Shown: positions 8,927 to 17,086, counted from the stretch's first letter. The stretch: 48,676 nucleotides of DNA from a virus (IMGVR_UViG_3300037674_000223:1-48676), one strand, 5' to 3'. Notes: generated by a model not told the origin, from the sequence alone. Program-made: numbers and translations.

Positions 8927-8991
8927 GTCCCACGAATTAATTTATAACTAGTTAAATTATAAATGTTTAAACATAAAAAGGAGATTTCTCA

Positions 8992-10167
8992 ATGGCCGAA
9001 ATAGACAAAAAAATTGAGGCAACAAAAGATCAAAAAGAGGTAGCTGAAAATGCTAATCCTAATGCTGATCTTCCGAAAAAGAATGCTGTAGCAGCTGAAC
9101 CAACTCATCTAAAAAATGATGCCGAGGATTTAGGTGCTCCTGTAGTTAAACCTACTGACAGCAATCCGGATGCTTCAAAAACAGTTAAAACTGTTTCTGG
9201 ACAACCTGCTCAAAAACATGAAGGTAAGCCTGACGCTATGCCTACATTAAAAAAAGAGGAGAAAAAAGAAACAGCAACGGACACCGAAGATAAATCTACA
9301 GTAAAAGAAGGCGAACTTCCTGCTGGTCTGAAAAAACACCTTGACAAAAAAGATGACAAGGAAGCTAAAACTGAAGAAGTTGAAGCGAAAAAAGATGACG
9401 AGAAGAAAGAAGATACTAAAGAGAAAGACATAGACGTAAAAGAACATGTTGACGCTTTAGTAGCTGGAAATACTGATTTATCGGAAGAGTTCAAAACAAA
9501 AGCTGCAACGATTTTTGAAACAGCAATTAAATCTAAAGTTAAAGAAATTGCAGAAGAAATGGAAGCAGATTATAATAAAAAATTCGAGAGCGAAACTTCT
9601 AGTGCTAAAGCTGAGTTAGTTGAAAAAGTCGACTCTTATCTATCATACGTGGTAGAGGAGTGGATGAAAGAAAACGAACTTGCTTTGGAAAGAGGGATCA
9701 AAGGCGAAATCGCTGAGGACTTTATCAGTGGTCTTAAAAAATTATTTGAAGATCATTACATAAATGTTCCAGACGAAAAATATAATGTACTTGAAGATCA
9801 AGCTTCAAAGATTGAAACGTTAGAAAAGAAACTTAACGAATCAATTGAAAAGAATGTTGAATTAAGTAAGTCAGCTAACAAGTATAAAGCAGCTGAAATT
9901 TTAGATGAAACATCTAAAGATTTAACTGACACAGCTAAAGAAAAGTTCAACAAGCTTGCTGAAGAAGTGGATTATTCAACAGAGGCAGATTTTAGAGCTA
10001 AGATAGCAATCATTAAAGAAAGTTATTTTAAAACTAAAGACGCAGCTGGTGACGGACACGATGATGTAGCGGCAGGCGAAGGTCAAAACGAAGACCTAAG
10101 CAATGCAATGGCTGCTTATAGTGCCGCTATAAGTCAGACAAAAGATATTAAATTATCAACAAAGTAA
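8992..10167 (+). CDS. gp22: Prohead scaffolding protein gp22
   Basis: Major core/scaffold protein, 391 residues, longer than T4 gp22 (269) because of a charged N-terminal half of Lys/Glu/Asp-rich, low-complexity sequence (about 75-150). The C-terminal two thirds is a predicted coiled coil (KSKVKEIAEEMEADYNKKFE, IETLEKKLNESIEKNVELSK). This matches gp22 of marine T4-like phages. It sits between the protease and the capsid gene and would be digested during head maturation. Confidence 0.92.
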   Translation: MAEIDKKIEATKDQKEVAENANPNADLPKKNAVAAEPTHLKNDAEDLGAPVVKPTDSNPDASKTVKTVSGQPAQKHEGKPDAMPTLKKEEKKETATDTEDKSTVKEGELPAGLKKHLDKKDDKEAKTEEVEAKKDDEKKEDTKEKDIDVKEHVDALVAGNTDLSEEFKTKAATIFETAIKSKVKEIAEEMEADYNKKFESETSSAKAELVEKVDSYLSYVVEEWMKENELALERGIKGEIAEDFISGLKKLFEDHYINVPDEKYNVLEDQASKIETLEKKLNESIEKNVELSKSANKYKAAEILDETSKDLTDTAKEKFNKLAEEVDYSTEADFRAKIAIIKESYFKTKDAAGDGHDDVAAGEGQNEDLSNAMAAYSAAISQTKDIKLSTK

Positions 10168-10190
10168 AATAAAAAGGGAGATAAAATAAC

Positions 10191-11525
10191 ATGTATTTAT
10201 CAGAACAATACGAAAAAAAATGGCAGCCAGTTTTAGAGCATCCTGATTTACCAAAAATCGGAGACTCTTACAAACGTGCCGTTACGGCTACTATCTTGGA
10301 AAACCAAGAAAGAGCTATGAAGGAGGACAGCGCATTTATGACTGAAGCTGCTCCTACGAATAATACTGCTGGAACTTCAAATTGGGATCCAATTTTAATT
10401 TCATTAGTACGAAGAGCAATGCCAAACCTTATCGCATACGATATTGCTGGTGTTCAACCAATGACTGGTCCAACAGGACTTATTTTCGCAATGAGAAGTA
10501 GATATACTTCAGCAACTGGTGGTGAAGCACTATTTGATGAAGCTGATACTGATTACTCATCTAGAAATGCTGCTGGCGATTCAGTTACTCACGATGGTGT
10601 TACTGAACATAGAGGAACTAATCCTTCTGTTCTTAATGACGCACCGGCTGGCGAGTATACTAGAGGTCAAGGTATGACTACAGCTGCGGCTGAGGCATTA
10701 GGCGACGCTACTGCAAACGCATTTGCTGAAATGGCTTTCTCAATTGAGAAAACTACAGTGACGGCGAGAAGTAGAGCTCTTAAAGCAGAATATACTATGG
10801 AACTTGCTCAAGATTTAAAAGCAATCCATGGCTTAGACGCTGAAACAGAACTTGCAAACATTCTATCTGCTGAAATCCTTGCGGAAATCAACAGAGAAGT
10901 TGTAAGATCAGTTTATATCAATTCAGAAAAAGGCGCTGCTACAAACACAACTACTGCTGGTGTATTTGATTTAGATACAGACTCAAACGGTAGATGGTCA
11001 GTTGAAAGATTCAAAGGTCTTATGTTCCAATTGGAAAGAGACGCAAACAGAATCGCACAAAGAACAAGACGTGGAAAAGGTAATATGATTATCTGCTCTG
11101 CTGATGTTGCTAGTGCTCTTCAAATGGCTGGTGTTTTAGATTACACGCCTGCATTAAACAACAATCTAAACGTTGACGACACTGGTAGCACATTCGCTGG
11201 TGTATTAAACGGTAGATTTAAAGTGTACATTGATCCATATAGTGCTAACTCAAGCGCTAGTCAATATTACGTAGTTGGCTATAAAGGTACTTCACCTTAT
11301 GACGCTGGTATGTTCTATTGTCCGTATGTTCCATTACAAATGGTTCGTGCTGTTGGTCAAGATACTTTCCAACCAAAAATTGGATTTAAAACTAGATACG
11401 GTCTAGTTGCTAATCCTTTTGCGGAAACTGGTGCTGTTTCGGGAGCGGTTACAGGAATCACAGATTCAGGTACTCCAAACTCTAACAGATACTACCAAAA
11501 AGTTAAAGTATCAAACATAATGTAA
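10191..11525 (+). CDS. gp23: Major capsid protein gp23
   Basis: HK97-fold major head subunit, 444 residues. The segments PLVRRAMPNLIAYDIAGVQPM-like (here ISLVRRAMPNLIAYDIAGVQ), SIEKTTVTARSRALKAEYT, LSAEILAEINREVVR and PYVPLQMVRAVGQDTFQPKI are diagnostic of gp23. A gp21 site FMTE|AAPT places the mature N terminus after Glu52. The gene follows the scaffold by 23 bases (AAAGGGAG ribosome site) and ends 25 bases before a strong terminator. Confidence 0.98.
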   Translation: MYLSEQYEKKWQPVLEHPDLPKIGDSYKRAVTATILENQERAMKEDSAFMTEAAPTNNTAGTSNWDPILISLVRRAMPNLIAYDIAGVQPMTGPTGLIFAMRSRYTSATGGEALFDEADTDYSSRNAAGDSVTHDGVTEHRGTNPSVLNDAPAGEYTRGQGMTTAAAEALGDATANAFAEMAFSIEKTTVTARSRALKAEYTMELAQDLKAIHGLDAETELANILSAEILAEINREVVRSVYINSEKGAATNTTTAGVFDLDTDSNGRWSVERFKGLMFQLERDANRIAQRTRRGKGNMIICSADVASALQMAGVLDYTPALNNNLNVDDTGSTFAGVLNGRFKVYIDPYSANSSASQYYVVGYKGTSPYDAGMFYCPYVPLQMVRAVGQDTFQPKIGFKTRYGLVANPFAETGAVSGAVTGITDSGTPNSNRYYQKVKVSNIM

Positions 11526-11550
11526 TATTGTTTAAAGCAATAAAATTAGA

Positions 11551-11579
11551 AAGGCGGTCTTTATGGCCGCCTTTTTTTT
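11551..11579 (+). terminator. Strong terminator after major capsid gene
   Basis: A 7-bp stem GGCGGTC / GGCCGCC (one T-G wobble, extended by A-T pairs) with a TTTAT loop is followed by eight Ts. It closes the head operon. Confidence 0.92.
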
Positions 11580-11594
11580 GGCCTAAATAATCAT

Positions 11595-11681
11595 ATGCTT
11601 AAACTCTTTATATATTTTTGGATATTAATGATAGTAATAGCGCTTGGTCTAGGTTATATACACGGAAACCTAGCTTTTTAA
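11595..11681 (+). CDS. 28-residue single-span membrane peptide
   Basis: A short ORF (ATG 11595, TAA 11679) encoding a 28-residue, almost entirely hydrophobic peptide: a basic start MLKLF, a 20-residue hydrophobic span ending GLGY, then IHGNLAF. It lies right after the capsid terminator and before the next late promoter. No ribosome site is obvious. Small phage membrane peptides are common, but expression is uncertain. Confidence 0.4.
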   Translation: MLKLFIYFWILMIVIALGLGYIHGNLAF

Positions 11682-11686
11682 ACACA

Positions 11687-11694
11687 TATAAATA
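11687..11694 (+). promoter_or_regulatory. Late promoter TATAAATA abutting the radical SAM start
   Basis: Exact TATAAATA only 5 bases before the ATG at 11700. T4 late transcription starts several bases downstream of this element, so a transcript from here would begin at about the start codon, giving a leaderless message. No ribosome site lies between them. Confidence 0.6.
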
Positions 11695-11699
11695 ATATT

Positions 11700-12671
11700 A
11701 TGAGTGAAAAAGAATATATGAAATATAAACCTGTCAAAGAAGGCAGTTTTAAATCATATGCACCAACTATTATCAAAGGTATGGAGCCGAGGTTCGGCAA
11801 TCGCTATGCCTCTAAACTATTTCCAGCAAGTAAAGTAAATTTAGATTTATCTCATAGATGTCCATTAGAATGTCCTAGATGTTCAAGACAAATGCATTGG
11901 AGAGATAAAGGTTTAAGAGTACCAGGTAGAGATATAACAATAGAAGAATTTGAAAAGATTGTTGATTACTTTGACAGAATACAATTTTGTGGTCAGTACT
12001 CTGATCCTATACATCACCCACACTTTATTGATTTCTTAAAAATGATACGTGATAGAAAGAAAATAAGTCAAGTACATAATGCCTCTACACATAAACCAGA
12101 TAGTTTTTTTATCAAAGCATGGGAAGCAAATCCTGAAACTCAATGGTGGTTTGGTATAGATGGTCTTCCTAAAGATAGTCACAAATATAGAGTACATCAA
12201 GATGGTGAATTGCATTTTAAAAGAGCGATCATGTCTAAAAAATATTTAAAGAAAAAACCTATATGGCAAATGATAGTTTTTAGATATAATCAAAATTCAA
12301 TAAAAGAATGTGTTAAACTTGCCGAAGAAAATGGTATAGTTTTTAATCTAGTAAATAGTGGTAGATGGTTAGGTCCAGATGATTGGTTAATGCCTGCAAA
12401 TAAAGCAGAGTCAAGAGGTGACTATGCTGAAACATGGGATCCGGAAGATAATAATCTTGTTGGTCTTGCACCAGATGGTATTATGAATACGAATCCAGAT
12501 GGTTCAAGTTATCAACACCCTACATTAAAAGATGGTACAGATTGGGGAGCTTTACCCGAACATATAAAAAGAGAAGATTTAAAGAAAAGAAAAGAAGATA
12601 GGTCAAAAAAATTTTATAGAACAAGGGATGGTGGCAATTATTTGAAAGTTAAAAAAGATGACAGAGATTAA
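11700..12671 (+). CDS. Radical SAM core protein (N-terminal half of a split enzyme)
   Basis: A 323-residue radical S-adenosylmethionine enzyme core. The cluster motif is CPLECPRC (Cys54, Cys58, Cys61; CX3CX2C), which binds the 4Fe-4S cluster that cleaves SAM. Beta-barrel segments follow (FCGQYSDPIHHPHFIDFL, TQWWFGIDGLP, PIWQMIVFRYNQN). The C-terminal region lacks the auxiliary-cluster domain, which is supplied by the overlapping next gene in another frame. Substrate unknown; many SPASM enzymes modify peptides. Late control and a position beside the capsid gene hint at modification of a structural protein (inference). Confidence 0.85.
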   Translation: MSEKEYMKYKPVKEGSFKSYAPTIIKGMEPRFGNRYASKLFPASKVNLDLSHRCPLECPRCSRQMHWRDKGLRVPGRDITIEEFEKIVDYFDRIQFCGQYSDPIHHPHFIDFLKMIRDRKKISQVHNASTHKPDSFFIKAWEANPETQWWFGIDGLPKDSHKYRVHQDGELHFKRAIMSKKYLKKKPIWQMIVFRYNQNSIKECVKLAEENGIVFNLVNSGRWLGPDDWLMPANKAESRGDYAETWDPEDNNLVGLAPDGIMNTNPDGSSYQHPTLKDGTDWGALPEHIKREDLKKRKEDRSKKFYRTRDGGNYLKVKKDDRD

Positions 12672-13050
12672 GTTAAATTTTCCACATATAACAGAATATA
12701 AAGATACATCGCCTGATACTAAAATAGAACCTATGTGTATTAAGGGTAATATGAATCTTGCTGTTACAAATAGAGGTCAATTAATACCATGTTGTAGATG
12801 TGATACAAATGAAAATATGACCGATCCAGAATTTAAAAAAATGATAGACGCAAGCCAATTAAAAGATTATAAAAGTATAGATGATATAATTGAATCGGAT
12901 GTTTGGAAACAATTTTACGACCAACTAAAACAAAATAGAGGTCCTAAAGCTTGCTGGGATACTTGTCGTACTAATAAACCGGAAGAAGATAAACAAGAAA
13001 TGGTGTTTGCTGATAAAGATGGTAAGCTAAAAGTATGGGAAAGAAAATAG
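12658..13050 (+). CDS. SPASM-type auxiliary Fe-S domain protein
   Basis: A 130-residue protein overlapping the radical SAM gene by 14 bases in the +1 frame. Its cysteines follow the SPASM pattern: Cys27-X12-Gly40-X4-Cys45, then Cys46, Cys48, and a late CWDTC (Cys99, Cys103; CX3C). SPASM domains carry auxiliary 4Fe-4S clusters and are normally fused to a radical SAM core, so this is probably the other half of one enzyme. The ATG at 12658 follows AAAAAAG with no clear ribosome site, so coupled translation or a +1 shift at the A-run are both possible. Confidence 0.75.
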   Translation: MTEIKLNFPHITEYKDTSPDTKIEPMCIKGNMNLAVTNRGQLIPCCRCDTNENMTDPEFKKMIDASQLKDYKSIDDIIESDVWKQFYDQLKQNRGPKACWDTCRTNKPEEDKQEMVFADKDGKLKVWERK

Positions 13051-13056
13051 ATAAAT

Positions 13057-13239
13057 ATGTTTATGAAAAGTTTGTTAAGAACAATATTAGGAATACTACT
13101 TGTAATAGTTTGTATTAAAGTTATAATGCTACTAGTTATCTTGTGTTATGTTGGATTTATTGACAATAATTTATTCAGTACCAAGCCTACAGATAGCTCA
13201 GTAATAATTGAAAAGGTTGAAAAGGAGACAGATAAATAG
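13057..13239 (+). CDS. Small membrane protein, 60 residues
   Basis: A 60-residue protein with a long hydrophobic segment (about residues 6-35) and a charged C-terminal tail (EKVEKETDK), likely one or two membrane spans with the tail in the cytoplasm. It starts 6 bases after the SPASM gene; Met3 is an alternative start. The GATAAATA just upstream is one base off the late promoter element. Function not recognised. Confidence 0.6.
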   Translation: MFMKSLLRTILGILLVIVCIKVIMLLVILCYVGFIDNNLFSTKPTDSSVIIEKVEKETDK

Positions 13240-13243
13240 TAAT

Positions 13244-13360
13244 ATGAATGATTGGACAAAAGAGTTTATAAACAAACACACAGCCAGAGGTTCACATAGG
13301 TGGGCATTTTGGTGTGAAGGAATAATAATAGGTTTAATAATAGGAATTTTAATACTATGA
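13244..13360 (+). CDS. 38-residue membrane peptide with EGxIIGL motif
   Basis: A short ORF (ATG 13244, TGA 13358). The first half is amphipathic and basic (WTKEFINKHTARGSHRW) and the second is a membrane span, WCEGIIIGLIIGILIL. The stop overlaps the next gene's ATG (ATGA). The W-x-x-E-G-x-I-I-G-L pattern recurs in a 40-residue peptide at 43555-43677, which supports both being real genes. Confidence 0.6.
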   Translation: MNDWTKEFINKHTARGSHRWAFWCEGIIIGLIIGILIL

Positions 13361-13977
13361 CAACAGCAATGGATAGACAACCAACGAAGTTAGATTACGC
13401 TAGTCCAACACAATTTAAATTTAGCATAATGAAGTTACCTAAAGTAGAATACTTTTGTACTTCAGCTAATATACCTGGCATTGCATTGGCTGATACTCAA
13501 ACACAACCAACACCACTTAAAGATATACCTTTACCTGGTGACAAGTTAAATTACGAGAGACTTTCTATTTCATTTTTAGTTGATGAAAATTTAGAAAATT
13601 ATAGAGAGATACATGGTTGGTTAAGAGGCTTAGGATTTCCAGGTGACCATAAAGAACATGCAAATCTTTTAAAAAGTGGTAATACTAGATTTCCTGGTAG
13701 TACATCAAACATATTAGGTGACGCTGGCCGATCAAAATATGCACCACCAAAAACAGGTGGTCTTTTTTCGGATGCTACGTTATCTGTACTATCAAATAAA
13801 AACAATTCAGTTGTAGAAGTTAGATTTAGTGATGTATTTCCTATTTCATTAACTGGTCTTCCTTACAACCAACAAGCAACAGATGTTGATTATTTAACGG
13901 CGTCTGTTACGTTTGACTATAAAATTTATGATTTTGCTATAACAGGATCATCATCAACAACTATTACAACATCTTAA
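13357..13977 (+). CDS. Tail-tube-fold structural protein (gp54/gp3-like position)
   Basis: A 206-residue virion protein sharing the layout of the tube protein at 5028: TQFKFSIMKLPKVEYFCTSA parallels the gp19 start, NIPGIAL parallels SIPSMTV, then a PLPGDKLNYERLSISFLVDE hairpin and an IHGWLRGLGFP helix, with a final strand VTFDYKIYDF. Proteins of this kind initiate or cap the tube in T4 (gp54, gp48, gp3). Here it sits between gp23 and uvsY, where marine T4-like phages carry tail completion genes. Which of these roles it has is not settled by sequence alone. Confidence 0.7.
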   Translation: MTTAMDRQPTKLDYASPTQFKFSIMKLPKVEYFCTSANIPGIALADTQTQPTPLKDIPLPGDKLNYERLSISFLVDENLENYREIHGWLRGLGFPGDHKEHANLLKSGNTRFPGSTSNILGDAGRSKYAPPKTGGLFSDATLSVLSNKNNSVVEVRFSDVFPISLTGLPYNQQATDVDYLTASVTFDYKIYDFAITGSSSTTITTS

Positions 13978-13983
13978 TCAGAC

Positions 13984-14012
13984 TTTACTTTTAAAGGTTT
14001 TTGTGATATAAT
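13984..14012 (+). promoter_or_regulatory. Sigma70-like promoter for uvsY operon
   Basis: TTTACT, a 17-base spacer ending TGA, then a perfect TATAAT (extended -10). Predicted start near 14019. A GAAAAGGA ribosome site precedes the uvsY ATG at 14032. It marks the switch from late structural genes to the recombination operon. Confidence 0.75.
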
Positions 14013-14031
14013 AATGTGAAAAGGATAAATT

Positions 14032-14460
14032 ATGACATTGGAAGAATTACAAGAATTAGCTGAAAAAGATTTGAAGATTAACGATATTGAATTAGATATA
14101 GCGTCTTTACAAACACCTCAAATACACAACAAATATTTAAAATTTTTAACTAAATTTAAATTATTATTAGTACGTGCTGAAGATGAGTTTAGAACAATTA
14201 AAAAGGATAAGTGGGAATATTACACAGGTAAATCAGACCCACAAGTTTATATACTTAAACCTTTTCATTTAAAAATACTTAAAGCAGATGTAGGACAATA
14301 TATTGAAGCTGATCCAGAGTGGCAAAAAGCAAATCAAAAGGTTAAATATCTAGAAGCAGTTGTAGACTTTTTAGATAGATCATTAAGACAAATTTCCAAT
14401 AGAACATTTACTATCAAGAACGCAATAGACTGGAAAAGGTTTACTAGTGGAGCTGTATAA
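14032..14460 (+). CDS. uvsY: Recombination mediator UvsY
   Basis: Mediator that loads UvsX recombinase onto gp32-coated single strands. The 142 residues compare with 137 in T4. The start TLEELQELAEKDLKIN and the segments KLLLVRAEDEF, KWEYYTGKSDPQVY and VDFLDRSLRQISNRTFTIKNAIDW follow the T4 pattern (RLDYYSGRGD, then a helix ending FAIKHIQD). First gene of the uvsY-oxygenase-uvsW operon, ending in TAATG. Confidence 0.9.
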   Translation: MTLEELQELAEKDLKINDIELDIASLQTPQIHNKYLKFLTKFKLLLVRAEDEFRTIKKDKWEYYTGKSDPQVYILKPFHLKILKADVGQYIEADPEWQKANQKVKYLEAVVDFLDRSLRQISNRTFTIKNAIDWKRFTSGAV

Positions 14461-15020
14461 TGTATTTAACTAATAACAATTGCGTTTCAATTTCAAAATT
14501 CAATCAAAACTATTGTAATAATATAATAGAAAATTCAGATAAATTAAGATTAAAAAAAGCCGCTATACAAGACGGCAATAATAGGAATAGAAGTTCCAAG
14601 GTTGCATGGATTAAGGAAAATAATCAATTATATAAAGATATGGAAGATGTTATCTTTAATCATAATGTAAAAGCTAATTGGAATTTTAATATAAAAGAAT
14701 TTGAACCCTTTCAGTATACAGTATACGAAGAAGGAGACCACTATGATTGGCATATAGATTCACATATTAAGCCTTACCCTAATGGTTTTATTAGAAAGAT
14801 AAGTTTTACTTTATGTTTAAATGAAGATTATGAGGGTGGAGAATTAGAAATAGCTAATTTAAATCCTAAAGGAATTGATAAGAATATAAAGTTTAAAGAT
14901 AAATTTACAACTGGTACAATTATAACCTTTCCATCATTTATGTGGCATAAAGTACATCCGGTGACCAAAGGAATAAGAAAAGTTTTGGTAGGTTGGATTG
15001 TAGGTCCACCTTTTGTGTAA
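14460..15020 (+). CDS. 2-oxoglutarate/Fe(II) dioxygenase (prolyl hydroxylase-like)
   Basis: A 186-residue double-stranded beta-helix dioxygenase. Iron ligands are His98 and Asp100 (YDWHIDSH) and a distal His163 in FMWHKVHPVTKG; Arg173 in GIRKVLVGW is in place to bind 2-oxoglutarate. The GGELEIAN strand is typical. Such genes are common in marine T4-like phages, where protein or nucleic-acid hydroxylation is suspected but the substrate is unproved. It overlaps both neighbours by a base (TAATG), so it is cotranslated with uvsY and uvsW. Confidence 0.88.
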   Translation: MYLTNNNCVSISKFNQNYCNNIIENSDKLRLKKAAIQDGNNRNRSSKVAWIKENNQLYKDMEDVIFNHNVKANWNFNIKEFEPFQYTVYEEGDHYDWHIDSHIKPYPNGFIRKISFTLCLNEDYEGGELEIANLNPKGIDKNIKFKDKFTTGTIITFPSFMWHKVHPVTKGIRKVLVGWIVGPPFV

Positions 15021-16516
15021 TGCCCGATATAAGATACATCATAGTAGACAAGGTAAACGAAGTTTATTTAAAGATAGAAGCTGACGCCTCTATACGTAGA
15101 GAGTTGTCAGAATATTTTTGCTTTGAAGTACCAGGTTATAAGTTTGTTCCTGCCTATAGAAACAGAGTATGGGATGGAAAGATAAGATTATTTTCTTATG
15201 CAACTGGTCAAATTTACGCCGGTTTATATCCTTATATACTTAAATGGTGTGATGATAATAAGATACAAGTAGTAGATGGTGCTAAAATAGTTGATACTAA
15301 AGTTGATTTAGAATTGGTAGATAAGTTTACAAAAGCACTTAAAGTACCTATGGAAATAAGAGATTATCAAAAGGAGGCCTTTATTCATGCAACACAAAAG
15401 AATAGATGTTTATTATTATCTCCAACAGCCTCTGGTAAATCACTTATAGTTTATATGTTAGTACGTTATAATATGATAAGACTAAAAGAACAAAACAAAA
15501 AGATACTTATTATAGTGCCAACAACATCATTGGTTGAACAACTACATAAAGATTTCAAAGATTATGGTTGGACACCAGAGAAATATGTACATAAGATATA
15601 TCAAGGATATGAAAAAGATACAGATAGAAATGTAGTTATATCTACATGGCAATCAATATATAATCAACCTAAAAAATGGTTTCAACAATTTGGTATGGTA
15701 ATGGGTGATGAAGCACACTTGTTTAAAGCAGTTTCACTTACAAAGATAATGACTAAATTAGAGAAGTGTAAATATAGAATAGGTCTTACAGGTACTTTAG
15801 ATGGTACAAAAACACATAAGTTAGTATTAGAAGGATTGTTTGGTACAGTAAACAAGGTAACTTCAACAACAGAATTACAAGAGAGTAAACAGTTAGCCGA
15901 TTTAAAAATTATATGTTTAGTATTACAACATGATAAAGATGTTAGACATATGTTAAAAGACAAGACGTACCAAGAAGAAATGGATTATTTGGTACGAAGT
16001 GAAAAAAGAAATAAGTATATAAGAAACTTAGCCTCTAGTTTACAAGGCAATACTTTATGTTTATTTCAATATGTAGAAAAACATGGAAAGGAGTTATATG
16101 AATCAATTAAAACAAAAGCTGTTGACAAACAAGTATTTTATGTCCACGGTGGAGTGGATACAGACGTTAGGGAAAAGATTAGAGAAATTACCGAAAAGTC
16201 TGACGGAGCTATTATCGTTGCAAGTTATGGGACTTTCAGTACAGGCATTAATATACGGAACTTGCATAACATTATTTTTGCTAGTCCTAGCAAGTCACGG
16301 ATAAGGAACTTACAATCTATTGGAAGAGGATTAAGATTAAAAGATAACAATTCAGCTGCGACTTTATACGATATAGCAGATGATATTAGTTATAAAGAAA
16401 AAGAAAATTATACACTACACCACTTCAGGGAAAGGATAAATATATACAATGATGAAGACTTTAATTATGAAATACACAATATAGATTTAAATACACCGAA
16501 AGATGGAACAAAGTAA
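15020..16516 (+). CDS. uvsW: RNA-DNA / recombination helicase UvsW
   Basis: Superfamily 2 helicase that unwinds R-loops, migrates branches and in T4 shuts off origin transcription. Walker A is SPTASGKS, motif II is GDEAHLF (T4: NDECHL), motif III is IGLTGTLDG, motif V is ASYGTFSTGINIRNLHN and motif VI is QSIGRGLRLK. The N-terminal DNA-binding part YFCFEVPGYKFVPAYRN..WDG mirrors T4. The ATG at 15020 overlaps the oxygenase stop and gives 498 residues (T4: about 500). An upstream in-frame ATG at 14993 would add nine residues unlike T4. Confidence 0.95.
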   Translation: MPDIRYIIVDKVNEVYLKIEADASIRRELSEYFCFEVPGYKFVPAYRNRVWDGKIRLFSYATGQIYAGLYPYILKWCDDNKIQVVDGAKIVDTKVDLELVDKFTKALKVPMEIRDYQKEAFIHATQKNRCLLLSPTASGKSLIVYMLVRYNMIRLKEQNKKILIIVPTTSLVEQLHKDFKDYGWTPEKYVHKIYQGYEKDTDRNVVISTWQSIYNQPKKWFQQFGMVMGDEAHLFKAVSLTKIMTKLEKCKYRIGLTGTLDGTKTHKLVLEGLFGTVNKVTSTTELQESKQLADLKIICLVLQHDKDVRHMLKDKTYQEEMDYLVRSEKRNKYIRNLASSLQGNTLCLFQYVEKHGKELYESIKTKAVDKQVFYVHGGVDTDVREKIREITEKSDGAIIVASYGTFSTGINIRNLHNIIFASPSKSRIRNLQSIGRGLRLKDNNSAATLYDIADDISYKEKENYTLHHFRERINIYNDEDFNYEIHNIDLNTPKDGTK

Positions 16517-16958
16517 AACAATAACCGAAAAAATAAAAATCATTAAGTTGGTTAATGGGGACGATATTGTTGCTGTTGTGGAAAATTCAAAGAGTCAAAT
16601 GGATACCACACATCAAACAATTTGTATTGATAAACCTTTACAGATAAAATACGTACCACAAATAACAATGCAAGGTTTCAAAGACTATATCGCATTGATA
16701 CGTTGGACGGCCTATACTAACGATAATCATATTACAATTCCAAAAGATAAGATAATGACTATTACAAACGCCAACGAGGCTATGAGTAAGAGTTATCTAG
16801 GTGTCGTTGATACATATGGTGATATTCCGTTGGCCAATGAAGGTGGAAAAAGACAGGCAATGATGATGAAGTTTTCTACCAAAGAAAACAGAAAGTTAAA
16901 TGAGATATTTGATGACAGATTTTATGATGAAGATGATGAGCCAGGAACTATACATTAA
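16503..16958 (+). CDS. Sm-like small protein (paralogue of 34183-34488)
   Basis: A 151-residue protein overlapping the end of uvsW by 14 bases. The N-terminal strand pattern IKIIKLVNGDDIVAVVEN resembles an Sm1 motif (hydrophobic, x, NGxxVxAxV), followed by KPLQIKYVPQI and HITIPKDKIMTI, then an acidic tail. The protein at 34183 repeats the same order (VKILRLSTGEDVIAKVGEN, then VTISKDKIVFM). A small beta-barrel that binds RNA or a replication protein is plausible. The Sm assignment is inference from pattern only. Confidence 0.6.
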   Translation: MEQSKTITEKIKIIKLVNGDDIVAVVENSKSQMDTTHQTICIDKPLQIKYVPQITMQGFKDYIALIRWTAYTNDNHITIPKDKIMTITNANEAMSKSYLGVVDTYGDIPLANEGGKRQAMMMKFSTKENRKLNEIFDDRFYDEDDEPGTIH

Positions 16959-16962
16959 TAAT

Positions 16963-17000
16963 CCCCCTAGCTGGAGGTCCTCTATCAACCGGCTACACCG
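16963..17000 (-). ncRNA. Candidate minus-strand small RNA divergent from gp55
   Basis: A GC-rich island in an AT-rich gap. Read on the minus strand from a sigma70-like promoter (17031-17004), it gives a transcript starting near 17000-16997 with CGG-TGTAG-CCG, then a CCTCC-AGCTA-GGGGG hairpin (16977-16963) followed by ATTATT, which would act as a terminator. The last stem pairs fully (one G-T) only on the minus strand. It would be about 40 bases, running toward the 3' end of the Sm-like gene. No other minus-strand gene exists in the window. Expression is a prediction. Confidence 0.4.
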
Positions 17001-17003
17001 TTC

Positions 17004-17031
17004 ATTATACATATTTTTCAGAAAAAGTCAA
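17004..17031 (-). promoter_or_regulatory. Minus-strand sigma70-like promoter
   Basis: On the minus strand, TTGACT (17031-17026), a 16-base spacer, then perfect TATAAT (17009-17004). It faces away from the gp55 promoter at 17087-17115 and is the only convincing minus-strand promoter noticed in the window. Confidence 0.5.
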
Positions 17032-17086
17032 TGCTGATTTAGCCTAAAACCGAAATTTTTTTTTGGTGTTTTACAACCTTAAAACA

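Noticed and set aside
11595-11681. Treating the region after the capsid terminator as non-coding only
   Set aside because: The 28-codon hydrophobic ORF is well formed enough to list at low confidence, though it may be spurious.
16083-16304. A 73-codon ORF inside uvsW in another frame
   Set aside because: UvsW motifs V and VI are read through this region in the main frame; the alternative product has no recognisable features.
16963-17010. A possible tRNA in the GC-rich gap before gp55
   Set aside because: The minus strand has a D-arm-like stretch (TAGCCGGTTGATAGAG), but no acceptor stem, T-arm or 7-base anticodon loop can be formed. A small RNA or terminator fits better.
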